From Pseudomonadota bacterium (GTDB taxonomy: Bacteria; Desulfobacterota; Desulfobacteria; Desulfobacterales; Desulfobacteraceae), in assembly GCA_018812385.1 (NCBI GenBank), contig JAHJDU010000592.1:1-9831 (forward strand): 9,831 nt of DNA, in the 5' to 3' direction. The notes beneath the pieces were generated by a model. It had not been told where the DNA came from and made no database searches. It was given only the letters and a program-made list of their open reading frames with translations. Made by a program: the position numbers and the translations under genes. Positions 1 to 6,219 of this stretch are shown here, one piece after another (positions within the stretch are counted from its first letter, which is position 1; each line of letters opens with the position of its first letter).

Positions 1-1
1 A

Positions 2-157
2 ATATTCAAAAAGCCCGGATTGGTGAAAGAAGCGCTCGGTAAGTTGGGGGATTTGACTCCTGCGCGATTATACCATAAGTCTGCAGTCAATTTTTATATT
101 ACCGAGTTAAATGGTCGGATAGATCCCCGGATTGGGTTGATAATGTATAATGATTAA
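2..157 (+). CDS. 3' end of an unidentified gene (partial)
   Basis: A reading frame open from the window edge runs 51 codons to a TAA stop at 155-157. The peptide begins IFKKPGLVKE and ends with a compact tail, RIDPRIGLIMYND. Its composition looks like a soluble globular protein: mixed charged, hydrophobic and glycine residues, with no membrane segment. It converges on the minus-strand gene that follows, and the two stop codons overlap by four bases. I do not recognise the family and the start lies outside the window, so no function is assigned. A chance open frame of this length is possible, but the composition and the neat convergent end favour a real C-terminus. Confidence 0.5.
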   Translation: MFKKPGLVKEALGKLGDLTPARLYHKSAVNFYITELNGRIDPRIGLIMYND

Positions 158-492
158 ATCTCTCTACTACTTTTTCGAGAAATAATAGCTGCGTTCCTTG
201 TGCTTCCACCTGAGCTAAAACCAAGAAGAATTTTAATTTTGGTATCATTTTGGCCCATACGGTCTTTAAGCAAAAGCCATCTGAAAAACACAGACCATGA
301 AAAGCAGGTTATGAGTCCTAACGCGATATAAAAAATTAATGCAAAACTAATTTCGTTTATAAAAAAGGCCGTTATTGTAAGAAATATAGAAAAGCCTGTC
401 GCAGCTATAATGGGGTTTTTCCGACCCAATAATGCTGAAAGAAAAAAAGCAACAATAAATACTGAAAAAAAATTGATATATTGAGTAGCCAT
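154..492 (-). CDS. Small hypothetical inner-membrane protein
   Basis: A 112-residue protein with three hydrophobic stretches, at about residues 6-23, 28-46 and 48-73, suggesting three membrane helices. A basic, Ser-rich C-terminal tail of about 38 residues follows (KDRMGQNDTK, then a Gly/Ser run and SRKSSREI). By the positive-inside rule the tail is probably cytoplasmic. The ATG at 490-492 is supported by an upstream GAAGGG on the minus strand with six bases of spacing. Its stop overlaps the end of the plus-strand gene on its left by four bases. Upstream lies the eroded intergenic region, so it appears to be a single-gene unit. I recognise no family and see no catalytic motif. Orphan membrane proteins of this size are common in accessory regions. 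Confidence 0.6.
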   Translation of the reverse strand: MATQYINFFSVFIVAFFLSALLGRKNPIIAATGFSIFLTITAFFINEISFALIFYIALGLITCFSWSVFFRWLLLKDRMGQNDTKIKILLGFSSGGSTRNAAIISRKSSREI

Positions 493-989
493 AATATGCC
501 CTTCAAATTCAATGGCATTTTTCAGGAGCTAATTAAACCGTGAAAAATACTCTTTATTAGAGATAATCATTTTACATCAAATAATGCAAGAAGAAAAATT
601 ATACATCATTAAGTTGAACGATGGTGCATCTAAAAACTGTTGGCTATGTCTATTTATATGGGGTTTCGGCTGAAAATAATCGGCGTGTACTGGTATTTTA
701 AAGACTTAGCCCAGGCAAAAGCTGGACACCCACACATATTGTATATAGTGCTTTTTCAGCTTTGAGATTTTCATTCAACTTTATGACCCGCAGCCTCTGT
801 CACTGGGCATTCTCACAGATTATAGTGTATAATATAAAAAAATTATTCCACGGATTAGACTCAAGTATTATCCCAAGGCAGAGAATTTCGGAACCGAACT
901 TCTTGAGGATACAGAAATTAACCTTGAGTGATTAATTGCCAAATTTAGATTAACAGGTAATGTCTTTTGTTGTTATAACTGATAAAAGT
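493..989. other. Intergenic stretch with no confident gene
   Basis: About 500 AT-rich bases upstream of the antitoxin-like gene, with stops frequent in all frames. Visible items: a short palindrome ATTATA-GTG-TATAAT at 819-833; a weak stem CCAG/CTGG at 711-725; a stop-free minus-strand stretch of about 33 codons ending at 698, without a start or ribosome site; and a coding-like scrap at 833-931, listed separately. A weak promoter-like pair lies at 936-963 on the plus strand (TTGCCA, 16 bases, TAATGT), which could serve the antitoxin gene. No tRNA, terminator or insertion-sequence end is recognisable. It looks like decayed accessory DNA. Confidence 0.45.
833..931 (+). pseudogene. Possible C-terminal scrap of a lost gene
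   Basis: A stop-bounded frame of 32 codons with protein-like composition (KIIPRIRLKYYPKAENFG, then an acidic end TELLEDTEINLE) and a TGA at 929-931. It has no start codon and no ribosome binding site. The balance of charged, aromatic and glycine residues looks more like a real C-terminus than a random AT-rich translation. The family is not recognised. A chance open frame of this length is quite possible in such DNA. Confidence 0.2.
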
Positions 990-994
990 TTTGA

Positions 995-1093
995 CTCAAC
1001 AGGAAGTATGGGATATTCTTAAAGATACTAAAAGAATACGTCAACAGAATTGTGGCGGAAGACTTTTATGCAAAAGGGAGAATAATGTCATGA
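995..1093 (+). pseudogene. C-terminal remnant of a gene coupled to the antitoxin gene
   Basis: The frame that stops with TGA at 1091-1093 overlaps the ATG of the DUF433 gene (1090-1092) as ATGA, the usual sign of a translationally coupled upstream partner. Its last 23 codons read KILKEYVNRIVAEDFYAKGR and then IMS, a convincing amphipathic C-terminus. Going upstream the frame hits stops at 980, 983 and 992, with no start codon between them and the coding-like part. The upstream gene therefore appears deleted or frameshifted. The other frame across 991-1090 (LTQQEVWDILKDTKR) is also protein-like, which would fit a frameshift near 1020. The parent family cannot be named with confidence; a small toxin-antitoxin or nucleotidyltransferase-type partner is a guess. 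Confidence 0.35.
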
Positions 1094-1338
1094 AGAGAAC
1101 AGAACATTTGCTTTCAAGGATAACAATAAATCCAAAAATAATGCTTGGGAAACCAACTATAAGGGGTATGCGAATCACTGTAGAGCAGATACTCAGGGCA
1201 CTTTCAGCTGGTATATCTGAAAATGAACTGCTTGAGGAGTATCCCGAGCTTGAGAAAAAAGATTTTCAAGCTGTGTTCGCCTATGCAACCGGCTTGGTAG
1301 AAGAAGAGCAAGTTTTTCCAGTACAAGTTTCCGCATGA
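1090..1338 (+). CDS. DUF433 family antitoxin-like protein
   Basis: An 82-residue protein with the DUF433 pattern: RITINPKIMLGKPTIRGMRI at about residues 10-29, then a predicted helical part (VEQILRALSAGISENELLEEYPEL) and the family's closing segment, FQAVFAYATGLV. DUF433 proteins are small helix-turn-helix-like proteins often paired with a DUF5615 PIN-like protein, as seen here, and are generally read as the antitoxin or DNA-binding partner. The frame is open further upstream to 991. The ATG at 1090 is preferred because GGGAG lies nine bases upstream (1076-1080), the family homology begins soon after, and it overlaps the previous stop as ATGA. The downstream partner is truncated, so this may be an orphan antitoxin. 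The family call is firm; the function is inferred from the family. Confidence 0.8.
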   Translation: MKRTEHLLSRITINPKIMLGKPTIRGMRITVEQILRALSAGISENELLEEYPELEKKDFQAVFAYATGLVEEEQVFPVQVSA

Positions 1339-1586
1339 ATTCAATAGAGCTAAAGTTCCTTATTGATGTAGGCGTTGGCAAAGGAATAGAAAATTATCTC
1401 CATGCAGAGGGCTATGACATCAAAGCTGTTCGGGACATTGATCCCTGTATTGATTGTACCTTGGAGGTGTTATTCGTGCCTGTGTTTTTACCCTGTGGGT
1501 TCAATAATTCTTTTTTCATGGGTGTAAATATTAAACCGGTTGTTCCTTGCAAATCCAATAATGGTCAGTCCTGCTTTTTCTGCTAA
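1335..1586 (+). pseudogene. Truncated DUF5615 PIN-like toxin gene
   Basis: The frame starts at an ATG overlapping the DUF433 stop (ATGA, 1335-1338) and has no ribosome site of its own, so it would be translated by coupling. Residues 1-40 match the DUF5615 N-terminus: KFLIDVGVGKGIENYL, then GYDIKAVRDIDP, including the early Asp of the PIN-like fold. Full members are about 110 residues long and continue with an acidic segment around a 'TxDxDFG' motif. Here homology stops near 1454 and the frame runs on as unrelated sequence rich in Cys and Phe, reading antisense through the 3' end of the fdhD-like gene. The missing half carries further conserved acidic residues, so the product is most likely inactive. 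No frameshift restores the missing part in either alternative frame I read by eye. Confidence 0.65.
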
Positions 1587-2294
1587 TTTAACTGCGGAAA
1601 GGGTAGGGGCAGCATTGGAAATCACAATGGGAATGCCGGTTTTAATTATTTTGCCGATAATTTCAAGAGACATTCTGCAGCTGATGGTTGCAACCTTATC
1701 TTTGGTCTCTATCCCCTTTAAAAGAATATCCCCGGCAAGCTTGTCCAGGGCATTGTGCCTGCCAATGTCTTCATAATAGGAAAGAATTTTTAATGGAGTG
1801 CACAGGCCTGCGCTGTGCAAGGCCCCGGTCTCATGGAACAGCTCTGAATGATCCCAGTGCAGTTGAATCAAAGACAAAACCTGATCATAAGTGATGGTGA
1901 AAAGATTTTCGGGCTGGGCGAGCTGGGATGAAAAAGGCTCTGTCTGTTCCTGTAGCAGTGTGCCGCCGGATGATCCTTTGATGTGACGGCTCTTTGTAAA
2001 TTTGATTAATCTTTCTTCAGCCTGCTCGTCCAGGGTGATATGGCATTGTTTTGTTTCTTTAAAAAACTCAATTGCCTTTATGTCTGTTTTTTTATGAATA
2101 ATTCCCTGGGTAAATAAAAACCCTGCAGCAAGAGCCTTTGTATTTGTCATGGAGAACACCATCTGAAAAGCTTTTTTCCCATTGATAAAGATTTCCAGGA
2201 TATCTTCATCAATAATGCTGTCTTTCATCAGGATTTTTTTGTTATTTTTAATCCTGGTGATATCAACCTGTTTGACGATATGTTCGCTGTCCAA
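1488..2294 (-). CDS. FdhD-like protein without the sulfurtransferase cysteines
   Basis: Homologue of FdhD, which in E. coli takes sulfur from IscS and passes it to the molybdenum cofactor of formate dehydrogenase. Family landmarks, counted from the TTG start: LAAGFLFTQGII near residue 57, EDIGRHNALDKLAG at 175-188, GIPIVISNAAPT near 220, and the closing GFARNNRFNIYTHEKR. The E. coli site is a CxxC (GCGVCG); the equivalent position here reads GSSGGT (107-112) with no Cys. The conserved G-(C/G)-T-H motif is altered to TGALH (156-160). Remaining cysteines at 84, 165 and 206 are elsewhere. The frame is open to an ATG at 2448-2450, but that extension only re-reads the nitroreductase 3' end out of frame. 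TTG at 2292-2294 has GGGAG six bases upstream and gives 268 residues, close to family size. It is last in the liv operon. A divergent role within the FdhD family is plausible. Confidence 0.8.
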   Translation of the reverse strand: MDSEHIVKQVDITRIKNNKKILMKDSIIDEDILEIFINGKKAFQMVFSMTNTKALAAGFLFTQGIIHKKTDIKAIEFFKETKQCHITLDEQAEERLIKFTKSRHIKGSSGGTLLQEQTEPFSSQLAQPENLFTITYDQVLSLIQLHWDHSELFHETGALHSAGLCTPLKILSYYEDIGRHNALDKLAGDILLKGIETKDKVATISCRMSLEIIGKIIKTGIPIVISNAAPTLSAVKLAEKAGLTIIGFARNNRFNIYTHEKRIIEPTG

Positions 2295-2300
2295 GTGTTT

Positions 2301-2305
2301 CTCCC
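2301..2305 (-). promoter_or_regulatory. Ribosome binding site deciding a TTG start
   Basis: Minus-strand GGGAG lies six bases before TTG 2292-2294. It falls in the 46-base gap between the nitroreductase stop (2341-2343) and that TTG, so the fdhD-like gene need not overlap its upstream neighbour. The next in-frame ATG lies inside the conserved region, 23 codons into the protein, and would remove the first part of the domain. Confidence 0.6.
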
Positions 2306-2340
2306 GATACAGATTCAGGTGGGGTTTATGTGATGTGTTG

Positions 2341-2913
2341 TCATTCCATGAATATTGTTTTTTTTGCAAGGGGTTTGCGCGATGTTTTGGCAGATTCTCC
2401 GGCAGGTTTTCCCAGGCAGACAAATGCCAGGGGAACTTTATTGTCATCAATATTTAAAAGCGCTTTGACTGAGTTTTTATCAAACAGGGTGAACCAGACA
2501 CTTCCAATCCCCAGCGCATGTGCGGCCAAAAGCATGTTTTGAATGGCGGCAGCACAGGCATGCTGATAGGCCACAGGTCCGTCCTCATTGAATTGGTCTA
2601 CCCCGGATTTGGTCTTATCTCCCGTCACAACAATGATCACCGGCGCTGTTTTTAAAAAATTGACAGAATAAGTCTCAAGCCATTTCCACCCGCTTATTTC
2701 AACAGCCGTTGCCTTGCATTTTTGTGCATCCTCGAACAGGTGGTCTTTAACCGTAGGGCTTTTAATCACGATAAAATTCCAGGGCTGGCTGTTCAAAGGC
2801 GAAGGAGCCATTATTCCTGCTTCAATGATTTTTTCAATAAGGTCTTTTTCAATGTCATCATCTAAAAAATCTCTGCAGCTTGGTCTTGTGTGAATTGCAG
2901 TAAACAACTCCAT
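2341..2913 (-). CDS. Nitroreductase-family flavoprotein
   Basis: A 190-residue protein of the FMN-dependent nitroreductase superfamily, whose members reduce nitro compounds, quinones, flavins or enone-type substrates with NAD(P)H, usually as cytoplasmic homodimers. Evidence: an N-terminal phosphate-binding Arg region (TRPSCRDF, residues 9-16), the signature APSPLNSQPWNFIVI (36-50), the long helix with Ala/Gln-rich FMN contacts (AYQHACAAAIQNMLLAAHALG, 115-135), the following GSVWF, and a C-terminal LGKPAGES typical of the family. The ATG has AAGGAG six to seven bases upstream, within aaaaaaggagaaacc. It sits between the CoA ligase (62-base gap) and the fdhD-like gene. The substrate cannot be told from sequence. 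The operon position suggests a redox step on an imported compound or its CoA ester, or simply flavin reduction. Confidence 0.85.
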   Translation of the reverse strand: MELFTAIHTRPSCRDFLDDDIEKDLIEKIIEAGIMAPSPLNSQPWNFIVIKSPTVKDHLFEDAQKCKATAVEISGWKWLETYSVNFLKTAPVIIVVTGDKTKSGVDQFNEDGPVAYQHACAAAIQNMLLAAHALGIGSVWFTLFDKNSVKALLNIDDNKVPLAFVCLGKPAGESAKTSRKPLAKKTIFME

Positions 2914-2975
2914 CTGGTTTCTCCTTTTTTATATTTAGTGCCCAACCGGAAACCGCCAATTTTCCCGATAATAAC

Positions 2976-4631
2976 TTAAGCTTTTTTTTCTGTTTTCCTT
3001 CTCTCATCATCCCGGACTTCACGACGTAAGAGCTTGCCAACTTTTGATTTGGGCAGCATATCCCTGAACTCTACATAAACGGGAACCTTGTATGAAGCAA
3101 GTCTTTCACTGCACCACCGGATCAGTTCAACACCACCGACACCCCTTGCATCTTCCTTAAGCACCACAATGGCCTTGATACGTTCTCCCACCTTTTCATC
3201 GGAAATTCCTATGACACAGGCATTAATAACAGTGGGATGATCCTGCAGCACAGCTTCGATCTCAGAAGCCGATACCCTGTACCCCTTGTGCTTGATCACA
3301 TCAGCTGATCTTTCCATGTAAATCAGCTCACCATCAGGTTTGCAAGAGACATAATCGCCCATTCTGCAATAGATTTTGTCATTGACCTTTACATAGGTTT
3401 TCCGGGTTTCATCAGGTTTTTCATAATACTCTTGTAAGGCATAGGGCGAGGTGACAAAAAGTTCACCGTTTTCACCTTGTTCAACACATTCCAGTGTAAC
3501 GGGGTCCACCACAATACATTCCCGGCTTTTCAAAGGATACCCGATGGAACCGGAAGAAGGTGGAGTACCTATTCTGCTGTAGGTCACGTGACCCACTTCT
3601 GTAGAGCCGTAAACCTGGTATATGGGAAGATCATATTTTTCTTTGAACCGATTCATGACCTTACCCGGCAGCACATCCCCTCCGCAGAAACAATAGACCA
3701 AAGATGACAGATCATACTGGTCAAGGCGGTCATTTTCCAGGATCATCCGGTACAGGGCCGGAACTCCTAAAAGCCACCTGACTTTATATCTTTCGATGGA
3801 CTCTAAAATTGCATCCACCTGGGGCTGTGGCATGAGTACGACCATGTTGCCCTTATTTAAACCAATGGCCATGAAAAACCCCAGGGCCATGATATGGAAA
3901 AGCGGATTAACGGCAATATAGACATCTGTGCCTTCTTTTAAATGGTCCCCTGCCACGTCATTAGTTACATCGTTGATATAGGATGTGGAGCCGATATGGT
4001 TGCCAGGTACTCCTTTGGGAAACCCCGTAGTGCCGCCAGTGTAAAGAATATAGGACAGGTCAGTGGCAGGATCAATCTTTACGTCCTCTGTCAAAGGCTC
4101 TGCTTTAAGGATGGATTTAAAGGAAAAAATTTTTTCGTCATAATTCACCCTGCCATTGGGAACCTTGTCAAACAAAAGGCCCAGGCCCCTTTTCCATGCC
4201 GGCAGAAGGTCAACAAGATTTGTAACAATGGCCTGTTTGAGCTGTGTACTTTTAAAGATTTCTTTTACATAACCAAAATTGGTATCCATGCAGATAATGG
4301 TTTGGGCCCCTGAATTATTGATCATATACTTGATTTCATGGGAGGTATAAATCGGGGAAACAGGTACCAGGACTGCCCCTGCCTTCTGGATGCCAAGATA
4401 GGCAACCACCCACTGGATGCAGTTGGGGATATAAAGAAGAACCTTGTCGCCCTTTTGCACCCCTAATTGTCTCAGGCCTCCTGCAAATCGTTCGCTTAAG
4501 TTTTTCAGATGTTTATAAGTAAAATGTTCGCCCAGGTACAGCACAGCAGTGTTTCCAGGATATTTTTCACTCATCATGTCAAATCTTGAAAAGGAGAGTT
4601 CCTTTTCAAGTGGTATGATATTCTTCGTCAT
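2976..4631 (-). CDS. AMP-forming acyl-CoA ligase
   Basis: A 551-residue adenylate-forming enzyme of the fatty acyl-CoA synthetase group. It would activate a carboxylic acid with ATP to an acyl-adenylate and then to the CoA thioester, in the cytoplasm. Motifs in order: ATP P-loop YTGGTTGFPKG (197-207); PLFHIMALGF (243-252); YGSTEVG (341-347); CRMGD (422-426), whose Asp binds the ribose; the hinge RSADVIKHKGYRVSASEIE (441-459); and the catalytic Lys533 in PKSKVGKLLRRE. All key residues are present and the length is normal, so it should be active. The ATG follows GGAG nine bases upstream, and the livF stop lies 18 bases before it. Right behind a complete Liv transporter, it probably activates the imported acid. 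Chain length or aromatic specificity cannot be read safely. A specific gene name is not justified. Confidence 0.9.
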   Translation of the reverse strand: MTKNIIPLEKELSFSRFDMMSEKYPGNTAVLYLGEHFTYKHLKNLSERFAGGLRQLGVQKGDKVLLYIPNCIQWVVAYLGIQKAGAVLVPVSPIYTSHEIKYMINNSGAQTIICMDTNFGYVKEIFKSTQLKQAIVTNLVDLLPAWKRGLGLLFDKVPNGRVNYDEKIFSFKSILKAEPLTEDVKIDPATDLSYILYTGGTTGFPKGVPGNHIGSTSYINDVTNDVAGDHLKEGTDVYIAVNPLFHIMALGFFMAIGLNKGNMVVLMPQPQVDAILESIERYKVRWLLGVPALYRMILENDRLDQYDLSSLVYCFCGGDVLPGKVMNRFKEKYDLPIYQVYGSTEVGHVTYSRIGTPPSSGSIGYPLKSRECIVVDPVTLECVEQGENGELFVTSPYALQEYYEKPDETRKTYVKVNDKIYCRMGDYVSCKPDGELIYMERSADVIKHKGYRVSASEIEAVLQDHPTVINACVIGISDEKVGERIKAIVVLKEDARGVGGVELIRWCSERLASYKVPVYVEFRDMLPKSKVGKLLRREVRDDERRKTEKKA

Positions 4632-4649
4632 TTAGGATGACTCCTTTAT

Positions 4650-5399
4650 TTATGAAATACCAAAATATGCAGACTTTACATCTGGATTATCCATGAGCTC
4701 GTCCCGTGTTCCTTCCATGACAGCTGCCCCGTTTTCAAGGATATAGGCATAATCCACAATGGGGAATACGGGTCTTGCATACTGCTCTGCTACGATAATG
4801 GAGATTCTGGTTTCTTTCTGGATAACCTTGGTGGCTTTGATCAGGTGGGCCTGCATCAAGGGGCTCAAGCCCAAAAGTGGTTCATCCAGCAAAAGGACCT
4901 TGGGTTGGGCCATCAAAGCTCTGCCAATGGCCACCATCTGCTGTTCCCCGCCGCTTAGAAATCCGCCCAGACGGTTCTTGAGTTTCTGCAGGGCAGGGAA
5001 CACGTTCATAACATAATCAAGGGTGTATTTTGCCTGGGCCTTGGTGGCAAGATACCCGCCGATACGAAGGTTTTCAAGCACACTGCTTTCCTTGAATAAC
5101 CGCCGTCTTTCAGGACAGAGAATAATCCCGGCCTTTGCCCTGAGGCTGGGTTTAAGGTCCATGATGTTCTGGTTCTGAAATATGACTTCCCCTCTCAGGG
5201 TAATCCGTTCTCCCCCTGCCATTAATTCTTTTTTCCGGATATCCAGCATGATCCCGGATAAGGAATACATGAGCGTGGATTTGCCGGCAGAGTTTGCCCC
5301 GAATACACCGACGATCTGGTTTTCATCACATTTGATGCTGATATTGTTCAGGGCGATCATGTTCTCATAAAATACCATTAAATCGCGGGCTTCAAGCAT
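4650..5399 (-). CDS. livF: Branched-chain amino acid-type ABC transporter ATPase LivF
   Basis: A 249-residue cytoplasmic ATPase of the Liv (HAAT) family that pairs with LivG to drive the LivHM permease. Walker A GANSAGKST (34-42), Q-loop near IFQNQN (73-78), the LivF hallmark PERRRLF (97-103), signature LSGGEQQ (148-154), Walker B VLLLDEP (168-174), and AEQ (204-206) where other ABC ATPases carry the switch His. The Gln there is normal for LivF. Two oddities: Ser at the fourth Walker A position, where Gly is usual, and about ten extra charged residues between the Walker A helix and the next strand (about 52-69, DIRKKELMAGGERITLRG). The ATG lies inside the livG end with an 8-base overlap, and GGAGG at 5409-5413 gives nine bases of spacing. 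Neighbours suggest a substrate activated by CoA rather than ordinary amino acids. Confidence 0.9.
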   Translation of the reverse strand: MLEARDLMVFYENMIALNNISIKCDENQIVGVFGANSAGKSTLMYSLSGIMLDIRKKELMAGGERITLRGEVIFQNQNIMDLKPSLRAKAGIILCPERRRLFKESSVLENLRIGGYLATKAQAKYTLDYVMNVFPALQKLKNRLGGFLSGGEQQMVAIGRALMAQPKVLLLDEPLLGLSPLMQAHLIKATKVIQKETRISIIVAEQYARPVFPIVDYAYILENGAAVMEGTRDELMDNPDVKSAYFGIS

Positions 5400-6177
5400 A
5401 TGTCATGACCTCCTCAACCTCTTCAGATCCAAAATAGGCTTCCTTGACCTTTTTATCTGCCATGACTTCAGCAGGGCTCCCTTCGATGAGTTTTTCGCCG
5501 AAATTCAGGACCATGACACGATTGGCCACCTGAAATAATTCCCTTAAGCGGTGCTCAATCATGACAATGGTAATGCCTTCGTCCTGAAGCCGTTCAATCA
5601 AGGGCACCATGGATGCAATCTCACTCATGGAAAGCCCTGAAAATACTTCATCACAGATAATGATCTCAGGTTTGAGCGCAAGGCATCTGGCAAGTTCCAG
5701 CCTTTTTAAGTAGCCTGTAGGCAGAGTGGATGTTTTTTTAAATGGAATATAAGAATCCCTTTCAAACCCGATATCTTCCAGGATATCAATGGCAATGGTC
5801 TGCCTGTTGCCAAGGTTCCCTCCACCCCGCCAGCCCCCCGTCCGCTTGGCCCGGGGGGAAAACAGCGGGATCACAAGGTTTTTATAGGCAGGCAGGCTAT
5901 AATAGGGGCGCATGACCTGGAAGGTTCTTGTCACTCCCATGTCGGCAATCTTGTGTGGTGGTTTGCCCGTAATATCTTTGTTTTTAAAAAAAACCTTGCC
6001 CGAGGTGGGCTTGATAAAGCCTGTAATGCAATTAACAATGGTGGTTTTTCCTGATCCGTTGGGTCCGATAATGCCTAAGACATCTCCGGGAAAAACATCA
6101 AAGCTGACATTCTTAAGTGCCTGGACACCACCAAACCTCTTGGAGAGTTGGTCCATTCTTAGAATAGGATCTGTCAT
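5392..6177 (-). CDS. livG: Branched-chain amino acid-type ABC transporter ATPase LivG
   Basis: A 261-residue ATPase partner of LivF. Counted from the ATG at 6175-6177: Walker A GPNGSGKTT (38-46), Q-loop RTFQ (84-87), Walker B IIICDE (172-177) with the catalytic Glu, and switch His209 in MIEHRL. The C-terminal AYFG is typical of the family. The ABC signature is unusual: LPTGYLKRLELAR replaces LSxGxQxRLEIAR, so the canonical Ser and Gln are lost, though the Gly is kept. The frame can be extended to GTG at 6187-6189. The ATG is preferred because AAGGTGG (6186-6192) ends eight bases before it and would overlap the GTG itself. A GC-rich, Gly/Arg-rich loop (GGWRGGGNLG, near 114-123) sits before the helical domain. 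It lies between livM and livF in the operon. Confidence 0.88.
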   Translation of the reverse strand: MTDPILRMDQLSKRFGGVQALKNVSFDVFPGDVLGIIGPNGSGKTTIVNCITGFIKPTSGKVFFKNKDITGKPPHKIADMGVTRTFQVMRPYYSLPAYKNLVIPLFSPRAKRTGGWRGGGNLGNRQTIAIDILEDIGFERDSYIPFKKTSTLPTGYLKRLELARCLALKPEIIICDEVFSGLSMSEIASMVPLIERLQDEGITIVMIEHRLRELFQVANRVMVLNFGEKLIEGSPAEVMADKKVKEAYFGSEEVEEVMTYA

Positions 6178-6185
6178 GTCTTTAT

Positions 6186-6192
6186 CCACCTT
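6186..6192 (-). promoter_or_regulatory. Ribosome binding site for livG
   Basis: Minus-strand AAGGTGG, eight bases before ATG 6175-6177. It selects the ATG over the in-frame GTG at 6187-6189, which lies within this same sequence and so has no usable ribosome site of its own. Confidence 0.5.
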
Positions 6193-6219
6193 TTTGTCAT
6201 TTGTGGGTCCTTGTTTTAA

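Noticed and set aside
705..730. Possible terminator stem CCAG/CTGG
   Set aside because: It has only four paired bases with a seven-base loop and no T-tract, so it is too weak to call.
819..833. TATAAT at 828-833 as a promoter for the toxin-antitoxin locus
   Set aside because: There is no acceptable -35 box at 16-18 bases upstream and no extended -10. The TATAAT is one arm of a small palindrome in AT-rich DNA.
991..1089. Extended N-terminus of the DUF433 protein from TTG 991
   Set aside because: The DUF433 homology begins after Met 1090, which has its own GGGAG site and ATGA coupling. The extension belongs to no known DUF433 architecture.
2295..2450. N-terminal extension of the fdhD-like gene from ATG 2448-2450
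   Set aside because: It re-reads the nitroreductase 3' end in another frame, has no family resemblance, and a well-placed ribosome site supports TTG 2292-2294.
3942..4313. Long plus-strand open frame of 123 codons opposite the acyl-CoA ligase
   Set aside because: It is antisense to a fully conserved enzyme with all motifs intact, and its own translation resembles no protein. It is a shadow of the ligase codons.
5820..5870. GC-rich inverted-looking block that might be a terminator inside livG
   Set aside because: It lies in the coding sequence for a Gly/Arg-rich loop, has no downstream U-run on either strand, and the frame continues intact through Walker B.
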